From CAWDMN01 sp963803155 (lineage in GTDB: Bacteria > Acidobacteriota > Terriglobia > Versatilivoradales > Versatilivoraceae), in the NCBI GenBank assembly GCA_963803155.1, contig CAWDMN010000093.1:1-42975 (forward strand): a stretch of DNA of 42,975 nt, written 5' to 3'. The notes below the pieces were generated by a model. It was not told where the DNA came from, did not search any database, and was given only the letters and a program-made list of their open reading frames with translations. Made by a program: the position numbers and the translations under genes. Positions 15,877 through 25,600 of the stretch are shown piece after piece. Position 1 is the stretch's first letter. Every line of letters starts with the position of its first letter.

Positions 15877-17058
15877 ATGTTCCATCTCTTGCGGGTTCTC
15901 TCGATCATTGCTCTTGCTACACTGTCAATGGGCGGAATTGCCTACTTCCTGCTCGCCCTTTTTGCCGTGCTGCGGCTTCGAGTACGCTCCCGAGCGGCTG
16001 CATTGGTCGAATGCAACTGCCCTCCCCTGAGTCTGCTGAAACCCCTATGCGGACTGGAACCTGATCTGGAAAACAATCTGCGCTCTTTTTTTGAACAGGA
16101 TTATCCCGAATACGAAATTCTGTTTGCGGCCCGCGAAGAAGCTGATCCAGCGCTCCCCCTGGCGCGGAAATTGATAAAGGATTTTCCGGGGATAGCCAGC
16201 CGGATCCTTGTCACGGGGGATTCTCCTTATGCCAATGCCAAAGTTTACAGCATGGAAAAATTGGCGGAGACGGCCCGATTCGATCTGCTGATCGTTACGG
16301 ACAGCGATGTTTCCGCGGATCCGAATTACCTGAAATCCATGGCGCGGGCCTTCGACCGAGGCAATACCGGCGCGGTCACGAGTCTCTATCGGGGAGTTGG
16401 CGGCGCCGACCTTTGGTCCAAATTGGAAGCATTCGGAATGAGCACGGAGTTTATGGCGGGAGTGGTGGTAGCGGAATTTTTGGAGGGGATGAAATTCACG
16501 ATTGGCCCCTCCATGGGCATCACTCGAAGATGTTTAGAACAGATTGGTGGTTTTCCCGCATTGGCGGAATATCTGGCGGATGATTTTGTGCTGGGTGAAA
16601 AAGCCGCGGCGGCAGGATATGAAGTGGCTTTATCCGCACATGCCGTGGATCATCATGCCTATTCCACGGGATTCGTGAGGAGCTTCCAGCACCGTTTGCG
16701 CTGGAATCGCAGTTCCCGCTTTTCCCGTCCGACGGGGTATTGGGGGCAAGGATTCACCTATGCGCTTCCCTGGGCTCTCTTGTTTTTCCTCTGTTTTCCC
16801 ACGCTTTGGACTTTGACCCTTCTGAGCGTTTCCCTGCTGTTGCGCATAGGGCTCGCGTATTTACTGGGAAGCAAATTGCTCGGCGATCGCACGGTCACCC
16901 GTCGAATGTTTTTGATTCCGCTGCAGGATCTTCTCAGTTTTGCCACTTGGCTGGGGGGATTGTTTGGACGGGAAATCTCCTGGAGGAACCAGCGGTATCA
17001 ACTCTTGCCGGGCGGACGATTTAAGCCTATGCCGAAAACGGAAAAACCACTCGAGTAG
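15877..17058 (+). CDS. hpnI: GT21 glycosyltransferase, HpnI / ceramide glucosyltransferase-like
   Basis: This 393-residue membrane-bound GT-A glycosyltransferase has one N-terminal membrane helix (residues 10-33). The catalytic domain carries the GT21 motifs: PLSLLKPLCGLEPDLENNLR near residue 50, the D-x-D-like VTDSDVSADPNYLKSM near 139, EYLADDFVLGEKAAAAGY near 229, and the Q-x-x-R-W motif as FQHRLRWNRSSRFSRP near 269. Three C-terminal membrane segments follow. HpnI moves N-acetylglucosamine onto bacteriohopanetetrol; close relatives glycosylate ceramide. No other hopanoid gene is in the window, so the acceptor is unproven. An asparagine synthase follows after a repeat-filled gap, and a GT39 enzyme lies divergently upstream, so a surface-lipid glycosylation locus is likely. 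Confidence 0.8.
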   Translation: MFHLLRVLSIIALATLSMGGIAYFLLALFAVLRLRVRSRAAALVECNCPPLSLLKPLCGLEPDLENNLRSFFEQDYPEYEILFAAREEADPALPLARKLIKDFPGIASRILVTGDSPYANAKVYSMEKLAETARFDLLIVTDSDVSADPNYLKSMARAFDRGNTGAVTSLYRGVGGADLWSKLEAFGMSTEFMAGVVVAEFLEGMKFTIGPSMGITRRCLEQIGGFPALAEYLADDFVLGEKAAAAGYEVALSAHAVDHHAYSTGFVRSFQHRLRWNRSSRFSRPTGYWGQGFTYALPWALLFFLCFPTLWTLTLLSVSLLLRIGLAYLLGSKLLGDRTVTRRMFLIPLQDLLSFATWLGGLFGREISWRNQRYQLLPGGRFKPMPKTEKPLE

Positions 17059-17084
17059 CCCGACCTTGCGTACCCCCCCAGCGC

Positions 17085-17177
17085 GAAGTGTTAACGAGCG
17101 ATCAATGGTGCCTTCCCAGGATTTGCTTCGTTGCTATAGCTACTGTGCCGATCACTCGCTGGCGCTTCGTGCTGGTG
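17085..17177. repeat. REP-like inverted pair between hpnI-like and asnB genes
   Basis: The left arm (CCCAGCGCGAAGTGTTAACG then AGCGATC) and the right arm (GATCACTCGCTGGCGCTTCG then TGCTGG) are imperfect reverse complements around about 40 bases. The 24 bases at 17150-17173 recur exactly at 41486-41509. Confidence 0.6.
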
Positions 17178-17250
17178 TCTCTTGACTTTAATCGGCTGAT
17201 CCCCTAGATTACCTGCATCTTTTGGGCTATACGGAGGTTTAAGATTCCCC

Positions 17251-19134
17251 TTGTGTGGCATCGCGGGTTTCACCCATTCCAGTTCTCCCTCTAATCGCGA
17301 ACTGATCGCCGGAATTACCCATTTGCTTAGCCATCGGGGGCCGGATGAAGAAGGAGTGTACGTTTCAGATCATGTCTCTTTGGGCAACGTTCGCCTGAAG
17401 ATCATTGACCTCGAGGGAGGGCTTCAACCTTTCTTCAGCGAAGATGGCAAAACCGTCCTGGTTTATAACGGGGAGATTTATAATTTCCGGGAAGCCCGCA
17501 AGGAATTAGAAGCCCTGGGCCGCCGCTTCCACACCCAATCCGACACGGAAGTGCTGCTGAATGCCTATTTGGAATGGGGGACCAATTGTTTTTCCCGCCT
17601 GAAAGGGATGTTCGCGGCTGCCTTTTGGGAAGAAGAAGGCCAGCGTCTTCTGCTGGTGCGGGATCGGCTCGGCATCAAGCCCTTATATTACATTCAAAGA
17701 AATGGCCATCTCTATTTTGGCTCCGAACTGAAAGTCATATTCGCCCATCCGGAAATCCCGCGCAGGCTCGATCTTGGCGCTTTGGACCAATATCTCTCGC
17801 TCAACTATGTTCCTTGCCCCCGAACCCTGGTGGAGGGGATTGAAAAGCTTCCTCCCGGACACATCCTCGAATGGAAGTCAGGCCAGATCAGGGTTTGGCC
17901 TTATTGGCGTCTGGCTTTCGATCCACAACAAAACCTGAGTGAACCGGAAGCCTTGGAGCGGCTGGATCATTTGTTGAGCGTGTCGATGAGGCAGCACCTC
18001 ATCTCGGATGTTCCCCTCGGCGTGCTGTTGAGCGGCGGAGTGGACTCGAGCACCATGGTCCACTATGCTTCGCAACATTCGAGCACGAGGCTAAAAACAT
18101 TCTCCATTTCCTTCCATGGCCGGTCCTTCGATGAAGCGCCCTACTTTCGATCGGTGGCCCGGCGTTATGGAACGGAACACCATGAATTCGATCTTTCCCG
18201 CGATCTGGATTTGCCCGAGATTATCAGCCAATTCGCCCAATATGCCGATGAACCCTGCGGAGATTCCTCTTCCCTGCCGGTCTGGTATCTTTCCAAGCTC
18301 TGCCGACAACATGTGACGGTCACTCTTTCGGGCGAAGGCGCTGACGAGCTTTTTGGCGGTTACCTCACATATAGAGCTAATCAATTCGCTCGCTGGGCCC
18401 GGCTGGCGCCGGAAATGTTTCGCCGGATGGCGTTAAAAATGGCTCTGCGCTGCCTTCCTCTCTCTCAAGACAAGATAAGCCTTGAATACATGATCAAGCG
18501 CTTCCTCGCCGGGACCTTGCTGCCGCCCTTGGAAGGACACTGTTTTTGGAATGGCGCTTTTTCCGCGGAAGAGAAGCAAGCTCTCTGCGCTTTCAAGCAC
18601 CGCCCGGAATGGAATCTGGACCGGCTGGCGGGATGGCAGGACAGCTTGGGTCCACTCAACCGTTTTCTCTGTTTCGATCAACATTACTACTTGGCTGACG
18701 ATATCCTGGCCAAGGTGGATCGCATGAGCATGGCCCATTCTCTCGAGGTGCGACCCCCCTTCCTGGATCATGAAATCGTGGAATTTGCCGCCTCGATTCC
18801 GGAACATTTTAAAATCCGGGGAAGAGTCCAAAAATATTTGCTAAAGCGGCTGATGCGCGGGAAACTCCCATCAGAAGTGCTAACCCGGGAGAAGACCGGT
18901 TTTGATATTCCCGCCCACGACTGGCTCCGGCGCGAGCTGAAGCCTTTGCTGCTCGACACCTTGATTGGCGCCAAATTGCGGCAGTCTGGCCTCTTTCGCC
19001 CTGGCGCATTGGAACGTCAAATCGAGGATCATCTGGCCGGGCGGATCAATATTGGATTTCATCTCTGGGGCGTCATGGTTCTATTTCTTTGGATGCAGCG
19101 CTGGCAGATTCAGCCCCCTTCACAAATCAAGTGA
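17251..19134 (+). CDS. asnB: Asparagine synthase (glutamine-hydrolysing)
   Basis: This is a 627-residue two-domain enzyme. The N-terminal glutamine amidotransferase domain (residues 2-190) begins with Cys2 in MCGIAGFTH, the nucleophile once the initiator Met is removed, and shows HRGPDEEGVYV and VYNGEIYNFREARKEL. The C-terminal synthetase domain has the ATP-binding P-loop LLSGGVDSSTMVHYA near residue 258, SGEGADELFGGY near 364, and the late MAHSLEVRPPFLDHEIVEF. The start codon is TTG, because the conserved Cys must be residue 2; GGAGG lies 13 bases upstream. It makes asparagine, or amidates a carboxyl group of a surface sugar as paralogues in polysaccharide loci do. Its place after a GT21 gene favours the second, but this is inference. 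Confidence 0.92.
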   Translation: MCGIAGFTHSSSPSNRELIAGITHLLSHRGPDEEGVYVSDHVSLGNVRLKIIDLEGGLQPFFSEDGKTVLVYNGEIYNFREARKELEALGRRFHTQSDTEVLLNAYLEWGTNCFSRLKGMFAAAFWEEEGQRLLLVRDRLGIKPLYYIQRNGHLYFGSELKVIFAHPEIPRRLDLGALDQYLSLNYVPCPRTLVEGIEKLPPGHILEWKSGQIRVWPYWRLAFDPQQNLSEPEALERLDHLLSVSMRQHLISDVPLGVLLSGGVDSSTMVHYASQHSSTRLKTFSISFHGRSFDEAPYFRSVARRYGTEHHEFDLSRDLDLPEIISQFAQYADEPCGDSSSLPVWYLSKLCRQHVTVTLSGEGADELFGGYLTYRANQFARWARLAPEMFRRMALKMALRCLPLSQDKISLEYMIKRFLAGTLLPPLEGHCFWNGAFSAEEKQALCAFKHRPEWNLDRLAGWQDSLGPLNRFLCFDQHYYLADDILAKVDRMSMAHSLEVRPPFLDHEIVEFAASIPEHFKIRGRVQKYLLKRLMRGKLPSEVLTREKTGFDIPAHDWLRRELKPLLLDTLIGAKLRQSGLFRPGALERQIEDHLAGRINIGFHLWGVMVLFLWMQRWQIQPPSQIK

Positions 19135-19228
19135 AGAGTCCGGTTCAGCGGGTCGAAAGAATTCTTTGGCTCTTCTAAAAGCTGGACTATGATTGTGATG
19201 CTTGTCTTCTTCGTTGGGCGGATAATAG

Positions 19229-19582
19229 ATGAAGCCTAAATACAATCTGAGCAAAATTCCAGCCGCGGTGATTTTGCTCCTCTTGACTTTCTTCGATTTG
19301 GGGCTGGATACTGTTTTTGCCGGTGGCCGCCATTGTGGAGAAGAGGATCACAATGCCGCTCTCTGCTGCACTTTATCCTCGCCATCAACCACTTGCTTGT
19401 CTTTCGATAAGTTTCACCCCGGTTGCCGGGAACATGAATGCATTGGCTGTTGCCACCATGTTCTAACGGAGACCATTTTCGATGCGACTCCAGTTCTGAT
19501 CTTGATGCCAACAATCTCGCGGGATTCCCTCCCGGCCATCATTCTTTCCGATTACCCCACATTTCACCCCCCTCGTAGTTGA
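19229..19582 (+). CDS. Small exported Cys/His-rich protein at head of metal-efflux operon
   Basis: This 117-residue protein has a signal peptide (IPAAVILLLLTFFDLGLDTV with cleavage near FAG). The mature part is rich in Cys and His: GGRHCGEEDH, ALCCTL, TTCLSF and the cluster HPGCREHECIGCCHHVL. These residues could bind a soft or transition metal. The C-terminal tail LPAIILSDYPTFHPPRS resembles short proteins seen just before czc/cus-type efflux genes in other bacteria. I do not know a named family for it. A GGCGGA sequence lies 7 bases before the ATG. The efflux genes begin 416 bases later, after a repeat-filled stretch, so it may be a periplasmic metal chaperone or sensor for them. That role rests on residue content and position only. 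Confidence 0.65.
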   Translation: MKPKYNLSKIPAAVILLLLTFFDLGLDTVFAGGRHCGEEDHNAALCCTLSSPSTTCLSFDKFHPGCREHECIGCCHHVLTETIFDATPVLILMPTISRDSLPAIILSDYPTFHPPRS

Positions 19583-19744
19583 CTCGATCAGGATGTAATG
19601 CCTGAGCCTGAGCTCATATAGGGCAGCAGTGTCTTTTCATTTCCCCGTGACTCCCTAAAAAATCAAAATTGGGCAAAGGTGGAGCGGGCACGAGTGATCG
19701 CCGTCACCTGTGCACGCTGGCTCGGCAGGCGAGGTTAGACAAGC

Positions 19745-19846
19745 GACGCGCGAAGGATCGCGCGTCCCACCTTGTTTTCATCTTCTTGTTGTGCCTGCCA
19801 CGCTGGCATGAGTAGCTCCTCAGTAAATCCCCCTTCAAAGGGGGAA
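19745..19846 (-). repeat. Leader repeat, copy C
   Basis: On the minus strand: hairpin CCCCCTTTGAAGGGGG, then ATTTACTGAGGAGC, then head CTACTCATGCCAGCGTGGCA running into GGCACAACAAGAAGATGAAA, then a perfect hairpin at 19745-19766 (GACGCGCGA-TCCT-TCGCGCGTC). It is the same order as copies A, B and D, but it points away from the efflux gene that follows. The rest of the gap 19583-19998 holds no gene. Confidence 0.65.
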
Positions 19847-19998
19847 TAAATTTCATCCACTCGATGTGGCGGCCACACGGAGAGGTTTTGATTTATCAAT
19901 TGAGCATTTTTCTGGAATACCACTTTGTGCGGCACTGCTTTGTCCAAGGAATAAGAAAAACGAAACAGCACATTTCCCATGAAGTATGAGGAGCAATC

Positions 19999-21312
19999 AT
20001 GAAAGCATTTCCCCTCTTAACCGTCCTCTTGTTCCTCCTGACTGGAGGCGGAAAGTCCACATATGGGCAGATCCAAGCGAATCCCCAGGATGAGGCGGGG
20101 CGCTCCGCCAAAATCAATTTGCCTCAAGTGATTGAGCGGGTCATGAAGCAGACTTTGGAGCTTGCGCCCCTTCAAGCGGAAGAGCGGGCCATGGCAGGCC
20201 GGGTCCGGCAAATGGCCCGCCGGCCGAATCCGGAATTGAGTTTCGAGGCGGAAAATATTGGCGGGTCAGGAGGCATCGAATTTTCCAACGTCGCTGAAAC
20301 CACCCTGCAGCTTTCGCAGCGCATTGAAATCGGTTCCAAGCGGACCTGGCGTATTCGCGCCGCCGAAGCCGAGCGGCAGGCAGCGACGGATGAATTAAGC
20401 GCTCAGAAGGCTTTTCTCCTCGCTCGATTAACCTTGGCTTACATCGAAGTCCTGGAAGGACAGCAGCGCCTGGCCAACCGGCAGGAGCTTTTTGCCCTGG
20501 CTGAAAAGACGCATAGGACCGTCAGTTCCAGGGTAGCGGCGGGAAAAGTCTCCCCCATTGAGGAATCCCGGTCGGCCGTGGAATTGGAATCGGCTCGTCT
20601 GCATAAAGAAAAGACACTACATGAACTGACCGCCTCCAAAGATCAATTGGCTTCATTCTGGCAAGGCACGGCCCAGGATTTTGATACGGCGGAAGGACCT
20701 TTTCAAATCCCGCCTTCTTCCGCTTATTTACACAGCCCATCAGAGCTTAGCGGCAATCTGGAAATCAGGCAGGCACAAACCGCCATCGATTCCCGCCGGA
20801 CTCTCCTTTCATCAGAATTGGCCCAACGCAAGCCGGACCTGACGCTGAGCGGTGGATTCCGCCGGTTGAACGAGTTTGGCGGTTCCGCCTGGGTGGCGGG
20901 GGTTTCCATTCCTCTTCCATTTTTTGATCGCCGGCAGGGATCCATTGCCGAAGCGCAACAAAAAGTGGAAAAGGCTCAAGCGGAAAAGCAGCTTCTCGAG
21001 AACCGCCAACGGAGCAGATTCGCACAGTTGCAGCAACAATCGCAAGCTGCTCTCGAAGAAGTGGCTTCACTTCAATCCACCATTTTGCCGGCGGCCCGGA
21101 CGGCCTTGGAGCGGCTTGAAGAGGGCTACCGGCAAGGGAAATTTGAGTACCTCCCCGTCCTTGATGCCCAGCGCACCTATTTTGAGCTGAAGGGCCGGCT
21201 AATCGATGCCATTGCCGCTTCTCTAAAGATTGGCGTGGAAATCCAACTACTGACCGGAGTGGTCACGGAACCGGGCGCTCTTAATTATCTGAGCGTTCCC
21301 CAGGAGCATTAA
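19999..21312 (+). CDS. czcC: CzcC/TolC-type outer-membrane efflux protein
   Basis: This 437-residue protein has a signal peptide (MKAFPLLTVLLFLLTGGGKS). It then has two outer-membrane efflux protein repeats of long helices (residues about 40-225 and 250-420), each with the paired coiled-coil helices and short barrel strands of TolC-like channels. Seen motifs are MARRPNPELSFEAENIGG, LQLSQRIEIGSKRTWRIRAA and the second-half equivalent WVAGVSIPLPFFDRRQGSIA. GAGGAG precedes the ATG. The periplasmic adaptor begins 1 base after its stop, so the genes are co-transcribed. It forms the outer-membrane exit of a tripartite heavy-metal pump. The metal cannot be read from this subunit. Confidence 0.88.
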   Translation: MKAFPLLTVLLFLLTGGGKSTYGQIQANPQDEAGRSAKINLPQVIERVMKQTLELAPLQAEERAMAGRVRQMARRPNPELSFEAENIGGSGGIEFSNVAETTLQLSQRIEIGSKRTWRIRAAEAERQAATDELSAQKAFLLARLTLAYIEVLEGQQRLANRQELFALAEKTHRTVSSRVAAGKVSPIEESRSAVELESARLHKEKTLHELTASKDQLASFWQGTAQDFDTAEGPFQIPPSSAYLHSPSELSGNLEIRQAQTAIDSRRTLLSSELAQRKPDLTLSGGFRRLNEFGGSAWVAGVSIPLPFFDRRQGSIAEAQQKVEKAQAEKQLLENRQRSRFAQLQQQSQAALEEVASLQSTILPAARTALERLEEGYRQGKFEYLPVLDAQRTYFELKGRLIDAIAASLKIGVEIQLLTGVVTEPGALNYLSVPQEH

Positions 21313-21313
21313 T

Positions 21314-22504
21314 ATGAGCCGACATATCTTTTCAGCATTTAAGTTGAATTTGATTTTCCTGGCCGTCGTCTTCGGAACAGCCTGCCATTCCCGCCAGGCC
21401 GTTCCCATGGAGGAAACAGAAACGAAGCCACCCGGGACTCTCGCGGCGCAACCCATCCGCGAAATTCCTTTCACGTTCCAGCAAATCGAAAGGTCCGGCC
21501 TCCAGTTGAAGCAGGCGGGCCCAGCCCAGCTTCAACTCTGGCTGGACATTCCCGGGGAGATCGAAGTGAACACAGACCGCATTGCCCACGTGGTACCCCG
21601 CGTAACCGGCGTCGTGCGAGAAGTGCGCAAGGGATTGGGGCAATCGGTACAAAAGGGAGAAATCATGGCTATTTTGGAAAGCCGCGAGTTAGCTGATTCC
21701 AAATCCGCCTACTTGGCGGCGCGACAAAGAGTTGAATTGGCTGAAGCCAATTATAGCAGGGAGGAAAAACTCTGGCGGGAGAAAATATCCGCTGAACAGG
21801 ACTATATTCAAGCGCGCAATGTTTTGGCGGAAGCGAAAATAGAACAGGAAACCACGCGTCAAAAGCTAAAGGCCCTCGGGTACTCCACCGTCGAACTGGA
21901 TGCCAAAACGGCCCCATCCAGCCGCGATTTGACCCGCTATGAAATGGCTGCTCCACTCGCCGGGACCATCGTCGAAAAACATATCGATCTGGGGGAGGTC
22001 CTCCGGGAAGACACTCCCGGATTTAAAATCGCCGACCTGAGCACGGTCTGGGCAAATCTGGACATTCAGCAGCGAGATTTCCCCCACATCCAAAGAGGGC
22101 AAAACGTCATTATCTCCGCTGGACCCGGTTTGCCCGATATCAAGGGACGGATCAGCTATGTCGAACCTATGGTCAGCACCGACACCCGCACGGCGCATGC
22201 CCGGGTAGTGCTGGCAAACGCAGACGGACGCTGGCGGCCAGGTCTTTTCATTACCGGCAAGGTGAGCGTCGAAGAAGTTCTGGCGCCTCTGGCTGTACCC
22301 AATGAGTCCCTGATCCTTTTTGAAGGCCGGCCTCATATCTTCATAAAAACTGAAAAGGGGTTCCGGGCCCAATCCGTGTTAACCGGCCGTTCAAATGAAA
22401 GCTGGACCGAAGTTCTCTCGGGCCTCAATCGCGGTCAAACCTTCGTAAGCCGGGGAGCTTTTACGCTCAAATCCGAATTGGATAAGCCGCAATCCGAAGA
22501 ATAA
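21314..22504 (+). CDS. czcB: CzcB/CusB-type periplasmic adaptor (membrane fusion) lipoprotein
   Basis: This is a 396-residue member of the HlyD/RND adaptor family. The N-terminus ends in a lipobox (FLAVVFGTAC, Cys near residue 25), so it is probably a lipoprotein. The order is barrel, lipoyl, hairpin and back: VVPRVTGVVREVRKGLGQSV near residue 95, a coiled-coil hairpin at about 130-195 (SKSAYLAARQRVELAEANYS), then MAAPLAGTIVEKHIDLGEVL, and the beta-barrel with WANLDIQQRDFPHIQRGQNV. The C-terminal membrane-proximal part is RPGLFITGKVSVEEVLAPLA. It links the inner-membrane pump to the outer-membrane channel. There is no His- or Met-rich N-terminal metal-binding stretch. The pump gene follows after 153 bases filled by a leader repeat, so its translation may be set separately. 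Confidence 0.88.
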   Translation: MSRHIFSAFKLNLIFLAVVFGTACHSRQAVPMEETETKPPGTLAAQPIREIPFTFQQIERSGLQLKQAGPAQLQLWLDIPGEIEVNTDRIAHVVPRVTGVVREVRKGLGQSVQKGEIMAILESRELADSKSAYLAARQRVELAEANYSREEKLWREKISAEQDYIQARNVLAEAKIEQETTRQKLKALGYSTVELDAKTAPSSRDLTRYEMAAPLAGTIVEKHIDLGEVLREDTPGFKIADLSTVWANLDIQQRDFPHIQRGQNVIISAGPGLPDIKGRISYVEPMVSTDTRTAHARVVLANADGRWRPGLFITGKVSVEEVLAPLAVPNESLILFEGRPHIFIKTEKGFRAQSVLTGRSNESWTEVLSGLNRGQTFVSRGAFTLKSELDKPQSEE

Positions 22505-22657
22505 AGGAAGCCACTCATACAGCCATGCCGCACAACAAGAGGATGAAATTGAGATGATGGAGGCGGCCTGCCATCAGGCCGTCTCAGCAGGCTTGGCAAA
22601 CTCAGACGGGGTGGGGGCATCCCGCCTCCATCCACGCTATTTTCTGAGGAGACTGAC
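22505..22657 (+). repeat. Leader repeat, copy B (upstream of czcA-like gene)
   Basis: The head is AGCCACTCATACAGCCATGC then CGCACAACAAGAGGATGAAA. A hairpin lies at 22564-22581 (stem CGGCCTG/CAGGCCG, loop CCAT). A second imperfect hairpin is GGGGTG/CATCCC with a G-T wobble. The tail TATTTTCTGAGGAGACTGAC ends at the ATG of the pump gene. It aligns nearly end to end with copy A at 2303-2457. Confidence 0.75.
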
Positions 22658-25600
22658 ATGGAAAAAATGGTGCGTTTCGCGTTGGCGAACAGGCAGTTAG
22701 TTTTGGCCATAATCACGGCCATGGCCCTTCTGGGGCTTTTCGCCTGGCACAATCTACCCGTCGATGCTTTTCCTGATGTCACCAATGTTCAGGTGGAAAT
22801 CATTAGCAATGCCCCCGGCCTTTCTCCATTGGAAATCGAAAAGTTTGTAACCTACCCCATCGAAATTGCCATGCGGGGACTTCCCGGCCTAGTTAACCAG
22901 CGCTCGGTTACCAAATACGGTTTGGCTGTAATCACGCTGGTGTTTCGGGATGACGTGGATCTTTACTTCGCGCGGCAAATGGTTTTCGAGCGTTTGTCGT
23001 CCGTGGAAAAATCTCTGCCCGCGGGCGTAAGAGTGGAAATGGGGCCGATCGCCACTGCCATGGGAGAAATTTACCAATACACGCTGGGAGCGCCGACGCC
23101 AGACACTGCCGACCAAAGGGTGGAACAGCTCATGCAGCTTCGCACCCTGCAGGATTGGACGGTGGCGCCTTTGCTGAAAGGGATCCCCGGCGTCAATGAA
23201 GTCAATTCCTTCGGCGGCTACGTCAAGGAAATTCAGGTGGTGGCAGACCCCGACAAACTTCTCAAATATAAACTCTCCATCAACCAGCTTTATCAGGCCA
23301 TCCAGGAGAACAACGCCAATACCGGCGGAGGTTTTATTGAACGAAACGCGGAACAATTCATCGTTCGCGGAGTAGGCCTGATTGGATCAGACGTGGATAT
23401 CCGAAACATCGTCTTGAAAACCCACAATGAATCCCATGGCGGGATTCCGACCTTCGTGGGAGATGTCGCCCTGGTTCGCACCGGATTTGCCCCCCGGCAG
23501 GGAATGGCTTGTCAGGATGTCAAAGGGGAAACCGTGGGGGGAATTGTGATGATGCTGAAAGGTGAAAACAGTCTGGCGGTGCTCGAGCGGATTGAAAAGC
23601 GAGTGAGGGAAATCAACCGGGGGACTTTCTTGCCACCAGGGATCAAAATCACCCCTTATTATGTCCGCTCTGAGATTGTCAATCAAAGCATCCGGACCGT
23701 CAGCCGCACCTTGCTCGAAGGGGCCATGCTAGTCCTGGTGGTTTTGTACCTTTTGCTGCGAAACGTGCGAGGAGCCATAGCCGTTATCTTGGCCTTGCCT
23801 CTCTCTTTACTATTGACCTTCATCGTCATGAAGGGGGCGGGCCTGTCTGCCAATCTGATGTCTTTGGGAGGGCTGGCCATTTCTATCGGCATGATCATCG
23901 ACGCCACCATCATCCAGGTGGAAAATGTTCAGCGCCATCTGGCTCTTTGGAAGGAGGGAGATTCCAAGCGTTCCTTGGTGTTGGCCGCGGTTCTGGAAGT
24001 CCGCAAACCCAGCATGTTTGGTGAATTTATTATCGCGCTGACCTTCATTCCCATGTTGGCACTGCAAGGGATGGAAGGGAAAATGTTCGCCCCGCTGGCC
24101 ATCACCGTGGCCATCGCGTTATTCGTCTCACTATTGCTCTCTATTTTTGTGGTTCCCGTATTGTGTCTGATCTTCTTAAAGCCCGGGGATGAAAGGCCTA
24201 ATCGGTTGCTCCGAGGGATCACTCGTCTTTATACCCCTCTGATTCAGGCGGGACTAAAGAGGCCTGCCTTGGTGTTGGCGCTCTCGCTGGTTCTATTGTC
24301 AGTGGCCGCTCTGCTGATCCCGCGCCTTGGAACGGAATTTATGCCCATCATGGACGAAGGCGCTTTCGACATGGATATCCAGCTCCTTCCAGGAGTCTCA
24401 TTGGAAAAGGCGGGAGAAATTACACAACTCGTTCATCAACGGATGATGCAATTTATGGAATTGACCACATTGATCTCCAGAACCGGCCAAACCGGAATTT
24501 CGCTGGAAGCGCGCGGGGTGGATAAGACCGGTTTTACCGGCATGCTTCGCCCCCGCGAAGAGTGGACCAGTGCGGAAACCAAGCCGGAATTGATCGGCCG
24601 AATGCGCGGCGCACTGATTGGCATCCCGGGAATGGCATTTAGCTTCAGTCAACCGATTCAGTGCCGCATTGATGAATTGGTGGCGGGCACGCGTGCCCAG
24701 GTTATCGTCAAACTGTTTGGCAGTGACTTGGGAACGCTCAAAACCAAGGTGGAAACCATTGCCCGGCTTCTTTCGACGATTCGGGGAGCGGCGGATCTTG
24801 TGGTTGAAAAAGTCTCTGGGCAACCTTATATCGCCATTCAAATCGATCGCAAACAGATTGCCCGCTACGGCATCAACGTCAGCGATGTGCTCAAAGTGAT
24901 TGAAATCGCCATCGGCGGAAAAGCCGCCACCCAATTTTACGAGGAAAACCGGACCTTCGATATAACGGTCCGGCTCGAAGAGAACCGAAGAAATTCCCCG
25001 GAAAAAATGCGCAATTTGCTGATCAGCGCACCGAATGGAGTAACGGTGCCGCTGGACCAGTTGGCTGGAATTTCCATGGAGGAAGGACCCGTGCAGATCA
25101 GCCGGGAAAATGGCCAACGCCGAATCGGGGTTGAGTTCAACGTGGCCGGCCGCGACATTGGTTCTTTTGTCGCGGAAGCCCAAGGGAAAATTCAGTCGCA
25201 AGTGGCCCTGCCAGCGGGGTACAGCTTGAGCTGGGGCGGGCAGTTTGAAAATCAGCAGGCCGCAATGCGCCGTCTGCTAATCATCGCCCCCTTGGTGGTT
25301 TTGTTGATACTGTTTCTGCTTTATGTGACTTTTCACTCCGTGCACATGGCGGCGTTGGTGTTCTTGAACCTGCCTTTTGCATTGCTGGGAGGCGTGGTGG
25401 CGCTTTGGATCTCCGGCCTCTATCTCTCCGTTCCCGCCTCAGTGGGATTTATTGTGCTATTTGGAGTCGCAGTCTTGAACGGACTGGTCCTGGTCTCCCA
25501 TATTCTGCAGCTCCGACAGGAGGGGCATCCCGCCCAAGAAGCTGCCTTGCAGGCCTGCCGGTCCCGTCTGCGCCCCATCTTGATGACAGCCACCATCACG

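Noticed and set aside
24398..25201. 267-residue minus-strand frame inside the metal pump gene
   Set aside because: No ribosome binding site or recognisable motif; the pump gene on the other strand is clear over the same bases.
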